From Streptomyces sp. NBC_01335 (GTDB lineage Bacteria > Actinomycetota > Actinomycetes > Streptomycetales > Streptomycetaceae), in contig NZ_CP108370.1 in assembly GCF_035953295.1 (NCBI RefSeq), positions 1,116,001 through 1,180,000 of the forward strand: a DNA stretch of 64,000 bases, given 5' to 3'. The notes under the pieces are model-generated. The model searched no databases. It was not told the origin of the DNA and saw nothing but the letters and a program-made list of their open reading frames with translations. A program made the position numbers and the translations under genes. This document shows positions 8,201 to 17,341 of this stretch, one piece after another; positions within the stretch are counted from its first letter, which is position 1, and each line of letters starts with the position of its first letter.

Positions 8201-10564
8201 TTACGCGCCCGCGCGGTAGACCGAGATCTCGGTCAGGCTCGGGGTGTACTGCTCCGTGGCGATCTGGCCGGTGAGGGCCACCCGCAGCTTGGAGCTGGTG
8301 ACGGTACCGAAGCCCGTCACCGTGAGGTCGTGCCCGACACCCGTGTCACGGCTGGCGAAGGTGACCCAGGAACCGGTGGCCGCGTCCCAGCGCTGGAGCT
8401 CGAAGGACTGCACCCGGGGGTTGGTGGACGAGTCGGTGTACTCGTCCAGGTAGACCTGGTCGAACGTGGTGTCCGCGCCGAAGTCGACGTCGAGCGTGAT
8501 CGGGTAGGTCGCGTCGTCGGCGGCGGCCCAGCGGGTCGTCAGGTCGCCGTCGGTCAGCTTCTCCGCGCCGAGCGATCCGTTCGCCCCGGGGTGGGTCGAG
8601 CCGGCGGTCACGGGCTTGCCCAGGGCGAGGTTGACCCTGTTGTCCGTCTCGTCCTCGATCGGGTCGGTGTCGACCGGGTGGGCCACCTTGCGGCCGGACT
8701 TGGACTCGGCGATGCCGATGTCCGGGGCGTCGCCGTAGTAGAGGTGCGTGCCGAGGAAGTCCTCGGTGCCCAGGTGCGCGTTGTAGCGGCCCGCGTCGAT
8801 CAGGGGCGAGTCCTTGCGCAGCGCGAAGGGCGCGGCGGCCTTGCGGATCTTGTCGACGCCCGCACCGGTGACGTAGTGGGCGGGGTCACCGACGAACTCC
8901 GGGTCGGCCCGCAGCCCGTCCGGGTCGGCCGGCTCCTGCGCGGAGTGGACGCCGGACGCCTCGTAGTAGTCGTTGTTCGAGAACACGGCCTGCCGCAGGG
9001 CGCCGGTACGGCGGTACCACGGCGTCGGGGTGGTCTCCGAGGTGTTGTAGAAGATGTTGTTCAGGAAGTAGACGCGGCTCAGGAACGTCTCGTCGTGGAC
9101 GGTGTTCAGGTCGGCGCCGTCGTAGACGAAGGTGTTGTTGGTGAAGTACGTCGGCGCGTAGTTCGTCGACAGCATGTTCTTCACGAGCACGCCGTTGTCG
9201 TTGACGCTGAGGTTGTAACGCGCCACCGAGTTGGAGCTGTTGCCCATGTAGGCCATCCAGCCCGCGGCGTTGTCGTGCGAGTAGTTGTACTGGTACGTGA
9301 CGTTGAAGTTGGTGTACTCCAGGTCCCAGGGGGTGCCGTCGTACTCGTTGTCCGGACCGCCGTAGACCTCGTTGTACTGCATGGTCGAGTCGGCGCCGGC
9401 CCACAGGTAGAGACCGCAGGAGACCGCGTTGTAGCGCTCCAGGAAGCCGTTGACCTCGTTGTACTCGACCGTCATCCGCTGGGAGTCGGCGAGCTGGAAG
9501 GCGCCCTGACCGATGCTCTTGGCGTAGTTGTGGCCGATGTAGACGTCACGGCTGTACAGGTCGCGGGTGCGCACCCAGAGCTGCTCCCAGCCCTCGTGCC
9601 ACTTGCCGGCCTCGTCGTACTGGCCGGAGTCGGCGCTGTCGGCGGCGAACCAGTTGAACGCGAACTGCACCGCGTGCAGTTCGACGTTCTCGAAGGTGTT
9701 GTTCTCGATCCGGACGTCGCTGAAGTGGTATCCGCCGGCCGGGTACGCCTTGTAGCTCTTGCTGCCGAAGACCTGGAAGTCGACCGCACCGTAGTGGATC
9801 TTCTGCCAGCTGCTCGGGCCGTCGAGGTTGTGGACGTAGATGTCCGATATGCGGAAGTGGTCCATGACCGTGTCCGCGCCGTCCGGGAACAGGTCGGCGT
9901 TGATCGAGACCATGATGCCGTCGCGGACGTAACTGCCCTTGGTGATGTCCGTGGCGAAGTCGTCGTCGTTGGACAGCTCGACGTTGTCGATGTCCCAGTA
10001 CTGCTGGTTGCGCAGGACGATGGCGCCGGTCAGACCGACGGTCTGCGGGTTCTTCGTGCCGTCGGCGTTGAACGGGCTGGGCACCTGGCCGTTGGTGGCG
10101 ATGTAGGGCCGGCCGGCGCGCTTGTCGCCGTACGCCGAGATGGTGATCGGCTTGCCCGCGCTGCCGGAGCCCTTCGGCCACAGCTGCTCGTTCTGCCACT
10201 GCTCGCCGGCCTTGAGCAGGATGCGGTCGCCGGGCAGAAACGTCGTCGCGTTCGCCTTGGCCAGGCTGCGCCAGGCGTTCTTCGGCGAGGTGCCGGCCGC
10301 GGTGTCGTGGCCGAGCGTGGCGTCGATGTAGTAGTCCTTGCCACCCGTCGCGTTGTGCTTGTTGCCGGGCCAGGACTTGCCGGCGGCGGGGGCGGGAGCG
10401 GCGGCGTGCTTCGGTTCGCTCGCGGCGTGCGCGGCCGGGGCGAGCGACCCCACGAGCAGCGCGGCGAGCACGGAGGCGAGGCCGGTGCGAACCGTCCGCG
10501 TGGTGAGCCACGGGCGCTTCACCGACGCCTCGTCGGCGGGCGGGCCGATGTCGGCAGGTCTCAT
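8201..10564 (-). CDS. secreted right-handed beta-helix protein with C-terminal F5/8 type C (CBM32-like) domain
   Basis: The 787-residue protein has a signal peptide (TVRTGLASVLAALLVGSLAP then AAHAA) and a long parallel beta-helix region (about 70-620) full of Asn-rich turns such as IENNTFENV, VYIGHNYAKS and FTNNTFVYDG, as in pectate lyases and beta-helix glycosidases. A discoidin/F5-8C sugar-binding module (about 650-787) starts NLALGKPVTAGSTHPG and ends LTEISVYRAGA. The catalytic family (PL or a GH such as 28, 110, 120 or 141) cannot be assigned by eye. The ATG overlaps the stop of the foldase gene (ATGA), so translation is coupled; GTG 10522 after GAGG is an alternative start. Likely the extracellular depolymerase of the LacI-controlled sugar locus. 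Confidence 0.85.
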   Translation of the reverse strand: MRPADIGPPADEASVKRPWLTTRTVRTGLASVLAALLVGSLAPAAHAASEPKHAAAPAPAAGKSWPGNKHNATGGKDYYIDATLGHDTAAGTSPKNAWRSLAKANATTFLPGDRILLKAGEQWQNEQLWPKGSGSAGKPITISAYGDKRAGRPYIATNGQVPSPFNADGTKNPQTVGLTGAIVLRNQQYWDIDNVELSNDDDFATDITKGSYVRDGIMVSINADLFPDGADTVMDHFRISDIYVHNLDGPSSWQKIHYGAVDFQVFGSKSYKAYPAGGYHFSDVRIENNTFENVELHAVQFAFNWFAADSADSGQYDEAGKWHEGWEQLWVRTRDLYSRDVYIGHNYAKSIGQGAFQLADSQRMTVEYNEVNGFLERYNAVSCGLYLWAGADSTMQYNEVYGGPDNEYDGTPWDLEYTNFNVTYQYNYSHDNAAGWMAYMGNSSNSVARYNLSVNDNGVLVKNMLSTNYAPTYFTNNTFVYDGADLNTVHDETFLSRVYFLNNIFYNTSETTPTPWYRRTGALRQAVFSNNDYYEASGVHSAQEPADPDGLRADPEFVGDPAHYVTGAGVDKIRKAAAPFALRKDSPLIDAGRYNAHLGTEDFLGTHLYYGDAPDIGIAESKSGRKVAHPVDTDPIEDETDNRVNLALGKPVTAGSTHPGANGSLGAEKLTDGDLTTRWAAADDATYPITLDVDFGADTTFDQVYLDEYTDSSTNPRVQSFELQRWDAATGSWVTFASRDTGVGHDLTVTGFGTVTSSKLRVALTGQIATEQYTPSLTEISVYRAGA

Positions 10565-11778
10565 TGCTGCACGTCCTTCGCGTTGATGGCGGCCACCGCC
10601 GAGCTGTCGACGTGCATCGAGGCGTCGTCGGCCCGGCGCTGGAGGTAGGTGGCGTACTTCTTCTCGACGAGCGACTGGCGGATCCGCTGGGAGTACTCGG
10701 TGAACGCCTTGTCCTTGTCGGTCTTCACGCTGTCGAGCTGGTAGTACGTGATCTGGCCGGTGCCCTTGACGGGCCCGGAGACCTGGCCCCGGTGGAGGTC
10801 CCCGAGCACGGAGACGAGGTCCTGGTCGTGGGTGCTCAGCCCGGTCGAGCCGGTGCCGCCGTAGGTGCCGGTGGTGAGCTCGGCGTCCGGCACCCCGGTG
10901 ACGGCCGACAGGTGCCCGGCGGCCTTCACCCGGCGCTGGAGGCCGGCGGCGAAGTCCGCGGGGGCGCCGTCCGGCACCTGGACCACGAGTTGCGTGTACG
11001 CGTACGTGGTCGCGTTGGCGCTCCAGGAGTCCGGGTCCGCGTCGAAGGCCTGGCGGACCTCGGCGTCGGTGACGTGGAGCGGGCCTGCGGCGTCCTTGCT
11101 GAGCAGGTCCTTGAGGCTGGTGGCGAGTTCGGTCAGCCGGTGGGTGTAGTACTCCTCGGGGGAGAAGTCGGTGACCCCGTAGACCGTCTGTCCGGCCTGG
11201 ACCGCCTGGGCGCGGGCCTCGTTCTCCGCCGTGCGCTCGGCGGAGATGTCCGCGAAGTCCACGGAGTCGACGAGACCCTGCTGCCGCGCGAGGACGAGGG
11301 TGGCCCGGTCCTCGCGGATCTCGTCGAACGCGCTGCTCTCCAGGCGCTGGAGAGCGGTCTTCGCCCCCGCCTTCGCGTTCCAGCTGAACGGGGTGGCCAG
11401 GTGGTAGGTGGTGGTCAGCTCGTTCTGCACGGTGGGGGCGAGGCGTCCCATGTGGAACAGGAGTTCCTCGCGGGTGACCGGGCGCCCGCCCAGGGTGGCG
11501 ACGTCGTCTCCGCGGTGGCCGCCGGACATCGTCACCGTCGCGACGACCACCGCGACGACGGCGAGTACGGCGCCGGTCACCGCGGCGAGGGTCCGCCGCG
11601 ACGGGCGCGGCGGTGCCGGTGCCGTACGGGCGGCGGCACCGGTGCCGCGCGCGGCGGCCGGCTTGCCCGAGCCGGGCTTGCCGGAGCCGGGCTTGCGGGA
11701 GCCGGGCTTGCCGGAGCCGGGCTTGCGGGAGCCCGCCGGGGGGCGCGGCGCCCGTGTGCCGGGCGCCGCGCCCTTCAC
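10561..11778 (-). CDS. membrane-anchored SurA/PrsA-like foldase (peptidyl-prolyl isomerase type)
   Basis: The 405-residue protein has a basic cytoplasmic tail with five KPGS(G/R)-type repeats (about 19-40), one membrane helix (about 64-84, LAAVTGAVLAVVAVVVATVT) and an extracellular part. The latter opens with VATLGGRPVTREELLFHMGR, matching the 'vNg..it..e' start of SurA/PrsA chaperones. The end (RGQVSGPVKGTGQITYYQLD) resembles the tail of a parvulin domain, but the parvulin core is weak, so catalytic isomerase activity is uncertain. GTG 11778 overlaps the TGA of the fucosidase gene, and its own stop overlaps the beta-helix start. This arrangement suggests a foldase dedicated to the secreted beta-helix protein. 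Confidence 0.8.
   Translation of the reverse strand: MKGAAPGTRAPRPPAGSRKPGSGKPGSRKPGSGKPGSGKPAAARGTGAAARTAPAPPRPSRRTLAAVTGAVLAVVAVVVATVTMSGGHRGDDVATLGGRPVTREELLFHMGRLAPTVQNELTTTYHLATPFSWNAKAGAKTALQRLESSAFDEIREDRATLVLARQQGLVDSVDFADISAERTAENEARAQAVQAGQTVYGVTDFSPEEYYTHRLTELATSLKDLLSKDAAGPLHVTDAEVRQAFDADPDSWSANATTYAYTQLVVQVPDGAPADFAAGLQRRVKAAGHLSAVTGVPDAELTTGTYGGTGSTGLSTHDQDLVSVLGDLHRGQVSGPVKGTGQITYYQLDSVKTDKDKAFTEYSQRIRQSLVEKKYATYLQRRADDASMHVDSSAVAAINAKDVQQ
11661..11735 (-). repeat. five 15-bp tandem repeats encoding KPGSG/KPGSR
   Basis: Five 15-base units with small variations lie head to tail inside the foldase gene and code for its Lys/Pro/Gly/Ser tail before the membrane helix. Copy number is an even number of codons, so gain or loss keeps the frame. 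Confidence 0.9.
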
Positions 11779-13202
11779 GAACCCGCCCCGATCGCCGCGA
11801 CGCGGGCGACGACGGGGGTGTCCCGGGTCGCGGTGATCGCGAACTCGACCGTGTCGACCTCGGCGGCCGGGAAGGTCAGGATGCGCTGGTAGCCCACCGC
11901 GCGCGTCTCGGCGAGCGTGGTCCACTCGCCGCCCCGGCCGCCCCGGACGACGACGTGCTCGACGCGCTGGCCCTGGGTGATGTCCTCGCCGAGCACGACC
12001 GCCTCGATCAGGCGGGGCCCGCCGAAGGTGAGGGTCACGGTGGGGCGTGTGTCGGTGCCGTCCGGGCGCCAGGGCGCCTTCGCCTTGCCGGGCCAGGCGG
12101 TGGCGACGTCTCCGGGGGCGCCGGAGGTGACCGTCGCGCTCGCCCCGATCCGGCGGGAGCGGAACTCCTCGATGCGCCGGCCGAGTCCGCCGAGCGCCGC
12201 CACGTCGGCGTCCCGCAGACGTCCGTCCGCGGCCGGGGGGACGTTCAGCAGGAAGCAGGAGTTGCCGCCGACGGCACGCCGGTAGATGGTGAACAGCTCG
12301 TCCGCCGAGCGGACTTCGGTGTCCTCGGCCGTGTGGTGGAACCAGCCGGGGCGGATCGAGGTGTTGACCTCGGCCGGGTACCAGACCAGGTCCGACTCGT
12401 GGCCGGCCAGCGCGGCCCGGCTGCCCAGGTCGCGGTCGTCGCTGCGGACGAGGCGGGAGAACGCGCCGTCGTCCGCCTGCTGCGAGACGGAGGCGGTCCG
12501 CTCGGCGTTCTGGAGGGCGCGCGGGACCACGCTCCACTCGTCGGGGCGGGTCTCGCCGGCCTCGTTGCCGCACCAGCGGACGTCGGGGCCGCACACGTTG
12601 ATCACCGCGTCCGGCTGGAGCTCGCGGACCACCGCGTAGTAGCGCTCCCAGTCGTAGACCTGGCGCTTGCCGTTGGGGCCCTCGCCGTTCGCGCCGTCCA
12701 GCCACACGGAGAACACCGGGCCGTAGCGGGTGAGCAGTTCGGTGAGCTGAGCGACGTAGAAGTCGTCGTACGCGCTTCCGGAGCCGTAGGACGCCTCGGT
12801 GCGGTCCCACGGGGAGAGGTAGACGCCGAACTTCAGGCCGTGCCGTCGGGCGGCGTCGGCGACCTCGGCGACGACGTCGCCCTTGCCGCCGCGCCACGGC
12901 GAGGACGCGACCGAGTAGTCGGTGGCGTCGCTCGGCCACATGCAGAAGCCGTCGTGGTGCTTGCAGGTGAGGATGACGCCGGTCATTCCCGCGCTCTTGA
13001 GCGAGGCCACCCACTGGTCGGCGTCGAGGCCGGCCGGGTCGAAGAGGGCCGGGGCGTCGTGTCCCTCGCCCCACTCCCGGTCGGTCATCGTGTTCATGCC
13101 GAAGTGGATGAAGCCGTAGAACTCCATCTCCTGCCAGGCGAGCTGCCGCTCACTGGGCCGGATCTCGGCGAGCGCCCGTGCGGGCGCGGCGGCGGTGGTC
13201 AC
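11775..13202 (-). CDS. GH29 alpha-L-fucosidase, cytoplasmic
   Basis: The 475-residue protein has the GH29 fold: WQEMEFYGFIHFGMNTMTDR, the substrate-site motif LTCKHHDGFCMWPS (about 78-91) and the nucleophile motif VFSVWLDGANGEG with Asp169. A C-terminal beta-sandwich follows (about 370-475). It hydrolyses alpha-L-fucosyl ends. No signal peptide, so it acts on imported oligosaccharides. GTG 13202 is preceded by GGAGG; that binding site lies inside the end of the small membrane gene, whose TGA overlaps the start (GTGA). The stop overlaps the foldase start in the same way, so the operon is tightly coupled. Confidence 0.93.
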   Translation of the reverse strand: MTTAAAPARALAEIRPSERQLAWQEMEFYGFIHFGMNTMTDREWGEGHDAPALFDPAGLDADQWVASLKSAGMTGVILTCKHHDGFCMWPSDATDYSVASSPWRGGKGDVVAEVADAARRHGLKFGVYLSPWDRTEASYGSGSAYDDFYVAQLTELLTRYGPVFSVWLDGANGEGPNGKRQVYDWERYYAVVRELQPDAVINVCGPDVRWCGNEAGETRPDEWSVVPRALQNAERTASVSQQADDGAFSRLVRSDDRDLGSRAALAGHESDLVWYPAEVNTSIRPGWFHHTAEDTEVRSADELFTIYRRAVGGNSCFLLNVPPAADGRLRDADVAALGGLGRRIEEFRSRRIGASATVTSGAPGDVATAWPGKAKAPWRPDGTDTRPTVTLTFGGPRLIEAVVLGEDITQGQRVEHVVVRGGRGGEWTTLAETRAVGYQRILTFPAAEVDTVEFAITATRDTPVVARVAAIGAGS

Positions 13203-13378
13203 TGGTACCTCCGGTTGTACGAGGCGAGCAGGGCCATCAGCCCGGCCAGCGCGAGGAGCATGATGCCGAGGTGTCCCCAGCCGATCGTCTTGCGCTCCAC
13301 CACGACGAGCGCCACGCAGGCCGCCGCGACGAGCGTGCGCACGCCGACGAGCAGCGCCGTACGCGTCGAGTCCTTCAT
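13199..13378 (-). CDS. 59-aa two-helix membrane protein in sugar ABC operon (DUF6903-like)
   Basis: The protein begins MKDSTRTALLVGVRTLVAAA and has two hydrophobic segments (about 8-27 and 33-52) joined by VVVERKTIGWGHLG. ATG 13378 has a strong GGAAGGAAA binding site. It sits between the ABC permease and the fucosidase and overlaps the latter by four bases. It resembles small proteins I recall as DUF6903 beside carbohydrate permeases; the name is from memory. A role in assembling or tuning the transporter is inference. Confidence 0.75.
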   Translation of the reverse strand: MKDSTRTALLVGVRTLVAAACVALVVVERKTIGWGHLGIMLLALAGLMALLASYNRRYQ

Positions 13379-13427
13379 GTGGGTTTTCCTTCCACCGGGC
13401 CGCTCGGGCCCGGTCGCTGTGGGCCCG

Positions 13428-14321
13428 TCAGCCCTTGACGCCGCCGGATGCCATGCCCTCGATGAGCCGCTTCTGGATGAAGGCGTAGACGATCAGGACG
13501 GGGACGATGACGATGACCATGCCGGCGTACAGGCGTCCGTAGTCCGCCGCCGCCTTCTGTGCCGTGAACAGGTTGAGCAGGCCGACCTGGACGGTCTTTC
13601 CCTCGCCGGGAAGCAGGGTCAGCGAGATGATGAAGTCGTTCCAGTAGGCGAGGAAGTTGAACAGGATCACGGTGGTGATCGCGGGCCGGGCCATCGGCAG
13701 CATGATCCGGGTCATGATCCGGAACCGGGACGCCCCGTCGATCGACGCGGCCTCCTCGTAGGCGACCGGGATGGACCGGAAGTACGCGGTGAGCAGGTAG
13801 ATCGTGAACGGGATCGACGTGGCCGCGTAGACGAGCGAGAGCACCGAGGGGTTGTCGAGGAAGAACCCGCCGGGGAAGACGTCGACGAGCGCCTTGTCCC
13901 AGTCGACCAGCATCAGGAAGATCGGGACGACGATGTAGTTGACGTTGACGAAGAGCCCGCCGAGCAGCAGGAGTTCGACGAAGCCCTTGCCCTTGAACTC
14001 GTACCGGGCGATGACGTACGCGGCCGGCACGGAGACCGCGAGGACCAGGACGAGGCCGAGCACGGTGACGAACACCGAGGTCGCGAAGTACTGGCCCATG
14101 TGCGCGTCGGTGAACGCGTCGACGTAGTTCTGCAGGCGCAGTCCCTCGGGCAGCGTCCAGGGGCTGCCGAAGAACTCGCTCTTCTTCTTCAGCGAGGCGA
14201 GCAGCACCCAGGCGACCGGCACCGCGATGGCGAGGGCGAGGGCGATGACGAGCACGTACGTGAGTACGCGGCCGATCCGCGAGCGGGCGGCGGGAGGGCG
14301 GGGTGTGTTGATCACGGTCAT
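13428..14321 (-). CDS. carbohydrate ABC transporter permease (MalG-like)
   Basis: The 297-residue protein has six predicted membrane segments and the EAA loop that docks the ATPase (YEEAASIDGASRFRIMTRIM then LP). This is the MalG-type inner-membrane half of a family 1 carbohydrate uptake (CUT1) system. It lies 11 bases after the partner permease. No ATP-binding subunit gene is present in the locus, so it probably uses the shared ATPase MsiK, as most Streptomyces CUT1 systems do. Confidence 0.95.
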   Translation of the reverse strand: MTVINTPRPPAARSRIGRVLTYVLVIALALAIAVPVAWVLLASLKKKSEFFGSPWTLPEGLRLQNYVDAFTDAHMGQYFATSVFVTVLGLVLVLAVSVPAAYVIARYEFKGKGFVELLLLGGLFVNVNYIVVPIFLMLVDWDKALVDVFPGGFFLDNPSVLSLVYAATSIPFTIYLLTAYFRSIPVAYEEAASIDGASRFRIMTRIMLPMARPAITTVILFNFLAYWNDFIISLTLLPGEGKTVQVGLLNLFTAQKAAADYGRLYAGMVIVIVPVLIVYAFIQKRLIEGMASGGVKG

Positions 14322-14332
14322 GGTGTCTGTCC

Positions 14333-15316
14333 TCAGAACTGAAGGGGCTCGCGCTTGGTCGCCCGGCTCATCAGGAGCGACACGAGGAAGGAGAACGCGA
14401 AGATGACGACACCGATGGCCATGCCGTAGCCGTACGAGGAGTTCGTGTACGCCTGCTTGTACATGTAGCTCAGCAGGACCTCGGAGGAGCTGTCGGGACC
14501 GCCGCCGGTCATCGCGCGGACCAGCACGAAGCTGAGGTTGACCGCGCTCATGATGAAGAAGGTCAGCGAGGTCCGCAGGTTCTGCCAGATGAGCGGCATC
14601 GTGATGGAGAAGAACTGCCGGGTGGCGGAGGCACCGTCGAGCCCGCTGGCCTCGTACAGCTCCTCGGGGATGCTCGACATGCTCGACATGTAGAGGACCA
14701 TGTAGTAGCCCAGGGACTGCCAGACCATCGCGATGCCGACGGAGTAGAGCACGACCTTCTGGTCGCCGAGCCAGACCTGCTGCCAGCTGTCGAGGGAGAC
14801 CAGCCGCAGCATGCTGTTGAGCAGACCGTTGTTCTGGTCGTAGATGGCGGAGAAGACCGCCGCGATCACGACCACGGAGAGCACGTTCGGGATGTAGAGG
14901 ACGAACCGGAGGAAGTTGCGGCTGCGCAGCTTCTGCCGCGTCATGATCGCGGCGAGGAACAGGCCCATCCCCATCGTCACCGCGGTGACGACGACCAGCA
15001 GCGTCACCGTGTTCTGGAACGCGCGCACGAACTGCTCGTCGTCGATGAGGTGGCGGAAGTTGTCCAGCCCCACGAACTTCATGTCCGGGGAGAAGCCGCT
15101 CCAGGTGTAGAGCGACATCCGGAACACGTTCACGGTCGGGTAGACCATGAACACCGCGAAGAGCACCAGCGCGGGAAGCAGGCAGGCGAGCACGAAACGG
15201 GTGTGGCCGGACCGGCGCGCCGGGGACGCCTTGCCGCGCCGGGATTCACCGGCGGAAGCGCGCGTTTTCGATACGGGGTCCGCTGAGTCTTGGGGTGGGG
15301 TGGAAAGGGTCGTCAC
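14333..15316 (-). CDS. carbohydrate ABC transporter permease (MalF-like)
   Basis: The 327-residue protein has six membrane segments after a basic, disordered N-terminus (SRRGKASPARRSGHTRFVLA) and the EAA loop ELYEASGLDGASATRQFFSI. It is the MalF/UgpA-type partner of the next permease. GTG 15316 is preferred, with GAAGGA upstream; the frame is open to 15424 without a binding site. It follows the substrate-binding lipoprotein by about 110 bases in the same orientation. Confidence 0.93.
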   Translation of the reverse strand: MTTLSTPPQDSADPVSKTRASAGESRRGKASPARRSGHTRFVLACLLPALVLFAVFMVYPTVNVFRMSLYTWSGFSPDMKFVGLDNFRHLIDDEQFVRAFQNTVTLLVVVTAVTMGMGLFLAAIMTRQKLRSRNFLRFVLYIPNVLSVVVIAAVFSAIYDQNNGLLNSMLRLVSLDSWQQVWLGDQKVVLYSVGIAMVWQSLGYYMVLYMSSMSSIPEELYEASGLDGASATRQFFSITMPLIWQNLRTSLTFFIMSAVNLSFVLVRAMTGGGPDSSSEVLLSYMYKQAYTNSSYGYGMAIGVVIFAFSFLVSLLMSRATKREPLQF

Positions 15317-15425
15317 CGTGCCGGTCCTTCGGTCGTACGAGGCAGTCCTGAGGGGGCCGGGAAGGTCTCCCGGCCGATGGAGGCGCCGGCGGCGACCCGG
15401 GTCGGCCGGGTCGCCGCCGGGCACA

Positions 15426-16751
15426 TCAGTTGCCCGCCTGGCGCAGCTTCTCGCTGGCCTCGTTCAGCGCGGACTGCCACTTCGCTTCGGTGGTGTCGCC
15501 ACTGATGATGCTGTTGGCGGTGTCGAAGAGCGTGGACTTGATGTCGACGCCCTCGACCGGCGAGGTGCTCGCGAAGCCGCCGACGAGTGCGGAGACCGAC
15601 GGGTCCTCGTAGAGCTTGTAGAACGAGGCGCTCTCACCGGTCAGGTTGTCGGCGATGCCCTGGATCGGCTGGATCGCGTTCGACTTGGCGAAGATCTTCG
15701 CGGCCTCGTCGGAGTACAGGTAGGCGACGAAGTCCTTCGCCGCGTCCTTGTGCTGCGCGGCGCTGGGGACCCAGACCGACTCGACCGAGGTCGTCAGGTA
15801 GCGCTTGGCTCCGGTGGTGACGGCCGGGAGCGGGGTGAGGCCCCAGGTGAAGCCGTCGGCGCGCGGGGCGTCCGCCATCTCACCGGTGATCCAGGTGCCG
15901 TTCGGCATGAACAGCGCCTTGTTGTCCAGGATCGACTGCTGGTTCTTGGTGAAGTCCTGCTCGTTGGCGTAGCCGACGGTGGTCGGCGCGGCGTAGCCGA
16001 GCAGCTTGGTGGTGATGTCGAGCGCCTTCTTCGCGTTCGGCGTCTTCCAGACGTCCTTCTTGTACGTCATGACGTCGGTGTAGAACTGCTCCCCGCCGAC
16101 GTCGGCGAGCAGCGCGAAGAAGTACGAGTCGAGGTAGCCGGCGGTCGGGTAGGTGAAGAGGGGTATGCCCGCCTTCTTCGCCTTGTCGCCGAGCGCGAAC
16201 ATGTCGTCCCAGGTGGCCGGGGTCTCCCAGCCGTTCTTCTTGAAGAGGGCCTGGTTGTAGAAGAGACCCGTCGGCGCGTAGTACATCGGCATCAGGTACG
16301 TCTTGTCCGTGCCGTACGGGTTGGTGTTCAGGTTGCCGACGATGCCCGGGGTGAGCTTGTCGCCGACCGTCTTGGTCTCGCCGGGGACCTTCGCCTTGAG
16401 GACCGGGGTGAGGTCCTCCACGGCCTTGTCCTTGACCAGGGTCTCGGTGAGGGCGGCCTTGCGGCCCTGGCCGAGCACCACGACGTCCGGGTACTTGCCG
16501 GCCTTCATGTTCGGGGTGATCTCGTCCTCGATGCTCTTCGAGATCTGGAGCTGGACGTCGACGTCCGGGTGCGCCGCCTCGTAGGCCTTGATGACCTGCG
16601 TGTACATGTCCCGGCCGTAGCCGCCTTCGAGGGCTGCGACCTTGAGGGTCGTCTTGCCCGAGTCCGCGCTGTCGCCGCCTCCCGAACATCCGGTGGCGAG
16701 CAGCCCGAGCACCGTCACAGCGGTGCCTGCAAAGGCGAGCGATCTCCTCAT
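15426..16751 (-). CDS. sugar-binding lipoprotein of ABC transporter
   Basis: The 441-residue protein starts MRRSLAFAGTAVTVLGLLAT with lipobox LATGC, so Cys22 becomes the lipidated first residue. The rest is a cluster-1 solute-binding protein (VAALEGGYGRDMYTQVIKAY; later FTYPTAGYLDSYFFALLAD). It captures the oligosaccharide outside the membrane for the two permeases that follow. GGAAGGA lies seven bases before ATG 16751. The sugar is unknown; fucosidase and galactosidase neighbours suggest a Fuc/Gal-decorated oligosaccharide. Operator-like sites lie 140-190 bases upstream. Confidence 0.93.
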   Translation of the reverse strand: MRRSLAFAGTAVTVLGLLATGCSGGGDSADSGKTTLKVAALEGGYGRDMYTQVIKAYEAAHPDVDVQLQISKSIEDEITPNMKAGKYPDVVVLGQGRKAALTETLVKDKAVEDLTPVLKAKVPGETKTVGDKLTPGIVGNLNTNPYGTDKTYLMPMYYAPTGLFYNQALFKKNGWETPATWDDMFALGDKAKKAGIPLFTYPTAGYLDSYFFALLADVGGEQFYTDVMTYKKDVWKTPNAKKALDITTKLLGYAAPTTVGYANEQDFTKNQQSILDNKALFMPNGTWITGEMADAPRADGFTWGLTPLPAVTTGAKRYLTTSVESVWVPSAAQHKDAAKDFVAYLYSDEAAKIFAKSNAIQPIQGIADNLTGESASFYKLYEDPSVSALVGGFASTSPVEGVDIKSTLFDTANSIISGDTTEAKWQSALNEASEKLRQAGN

Positions 16752-16888
16752 TGGGGGTCCTTCCCGGGGACAAGTTGCCCATCTGACTGCGAGTGGCAGA
16801 GCGGGCCGGCCATGGCCCCTGTCGGGGGCCGCGTCGCCCGGCGCCGCGCCACCGCAGAGCCGGACTTGGATCTTCGTTGATCCGGCGT

Positions 16889-16938
16889 TGTTACGGTGGC
16901 ACCGATAACATGGTGCGTACGATGGCATCGATCACATG
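16889..16938. promoter_or_regulatory. two operator-like palindromes upstream of the ABC operon
   Basis: Two related sites lie in tandem 26 bases apart. Site A (16897-16910) reads TGGCACCGATAACA and site B (16923-16936) reads TGGCATCGATCACA. Each matches the palindrome TGTTATCGATAACA at 11 of 14 positions. Site A is also bracketed by TGTTA (16889) and TAACA (16906). A near-perfect copy sits at 18428-18441 in front of the lacI-like gene and the beta-galactosidase. I infer these are binding sites of the LacI-type regulator. Confidence 0.65.
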
Positions 16939-17319
16939 ACGGCGCAAGGGGTCAGATGAGGTCGATTCGGCGAAGGGCTCACATCGAGGCCATGTGGACC
17001 GCCGCGTCCGGCCCGCTCGGCGCCTCGGACACGGGCCGGCCGGGGTGCGATCAGGCGTCAGCGCCCGGCGCGCACAAGGGAGTTCCAGCGATGCGCCAGG
17101 ACGTGCGGACGCGGTCGCGCGCGCACGCACGGGATGCCGCACGAACGCCTGTGACTTTTTTCGTACGCGCCCACCCTGAACCGACGCCGAACCGACGCGA
17201 ACCAGGCGCGAGCGGGATGAATGGGCGGGGCCGGGCGGGCGCCGGGCCCCACGAAGCCTGGGCGAACAGGATGTTCGGGATATCCCCGCCCCATCACGGC
17301 GAAGAGGTTGAACAGGCAT
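16939..17319. other. intergenic, no gene seen
   Basis: About 380 bases lie between the operators of the ABC operon and the terminator of the lacI-like gene. Reading frames here are short, arginine-rich and lack binding sites. Nothing else is recognised. Confidence 0.4.
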
Positions 17320-17341
17320 GGCCGGGGCCGGAGCCCCGGCC
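17320..17341 (-). terminator. terminator of lacI-like gene
   Basis: A perfect 9-bp stem (17320-17328 against 17333-17341) with loop CGGA starts directly after the stop codon of the LacI-type regulator. Confidence 0.75.

Noticed and set aside
10561..13074. One 837-residue protein spanning the fucosidase region and the foldase
   Set aside because: The first half is an out-of-frame reading of GH29; the GTGA overlap at 11775-11778 gives the true foldase start.
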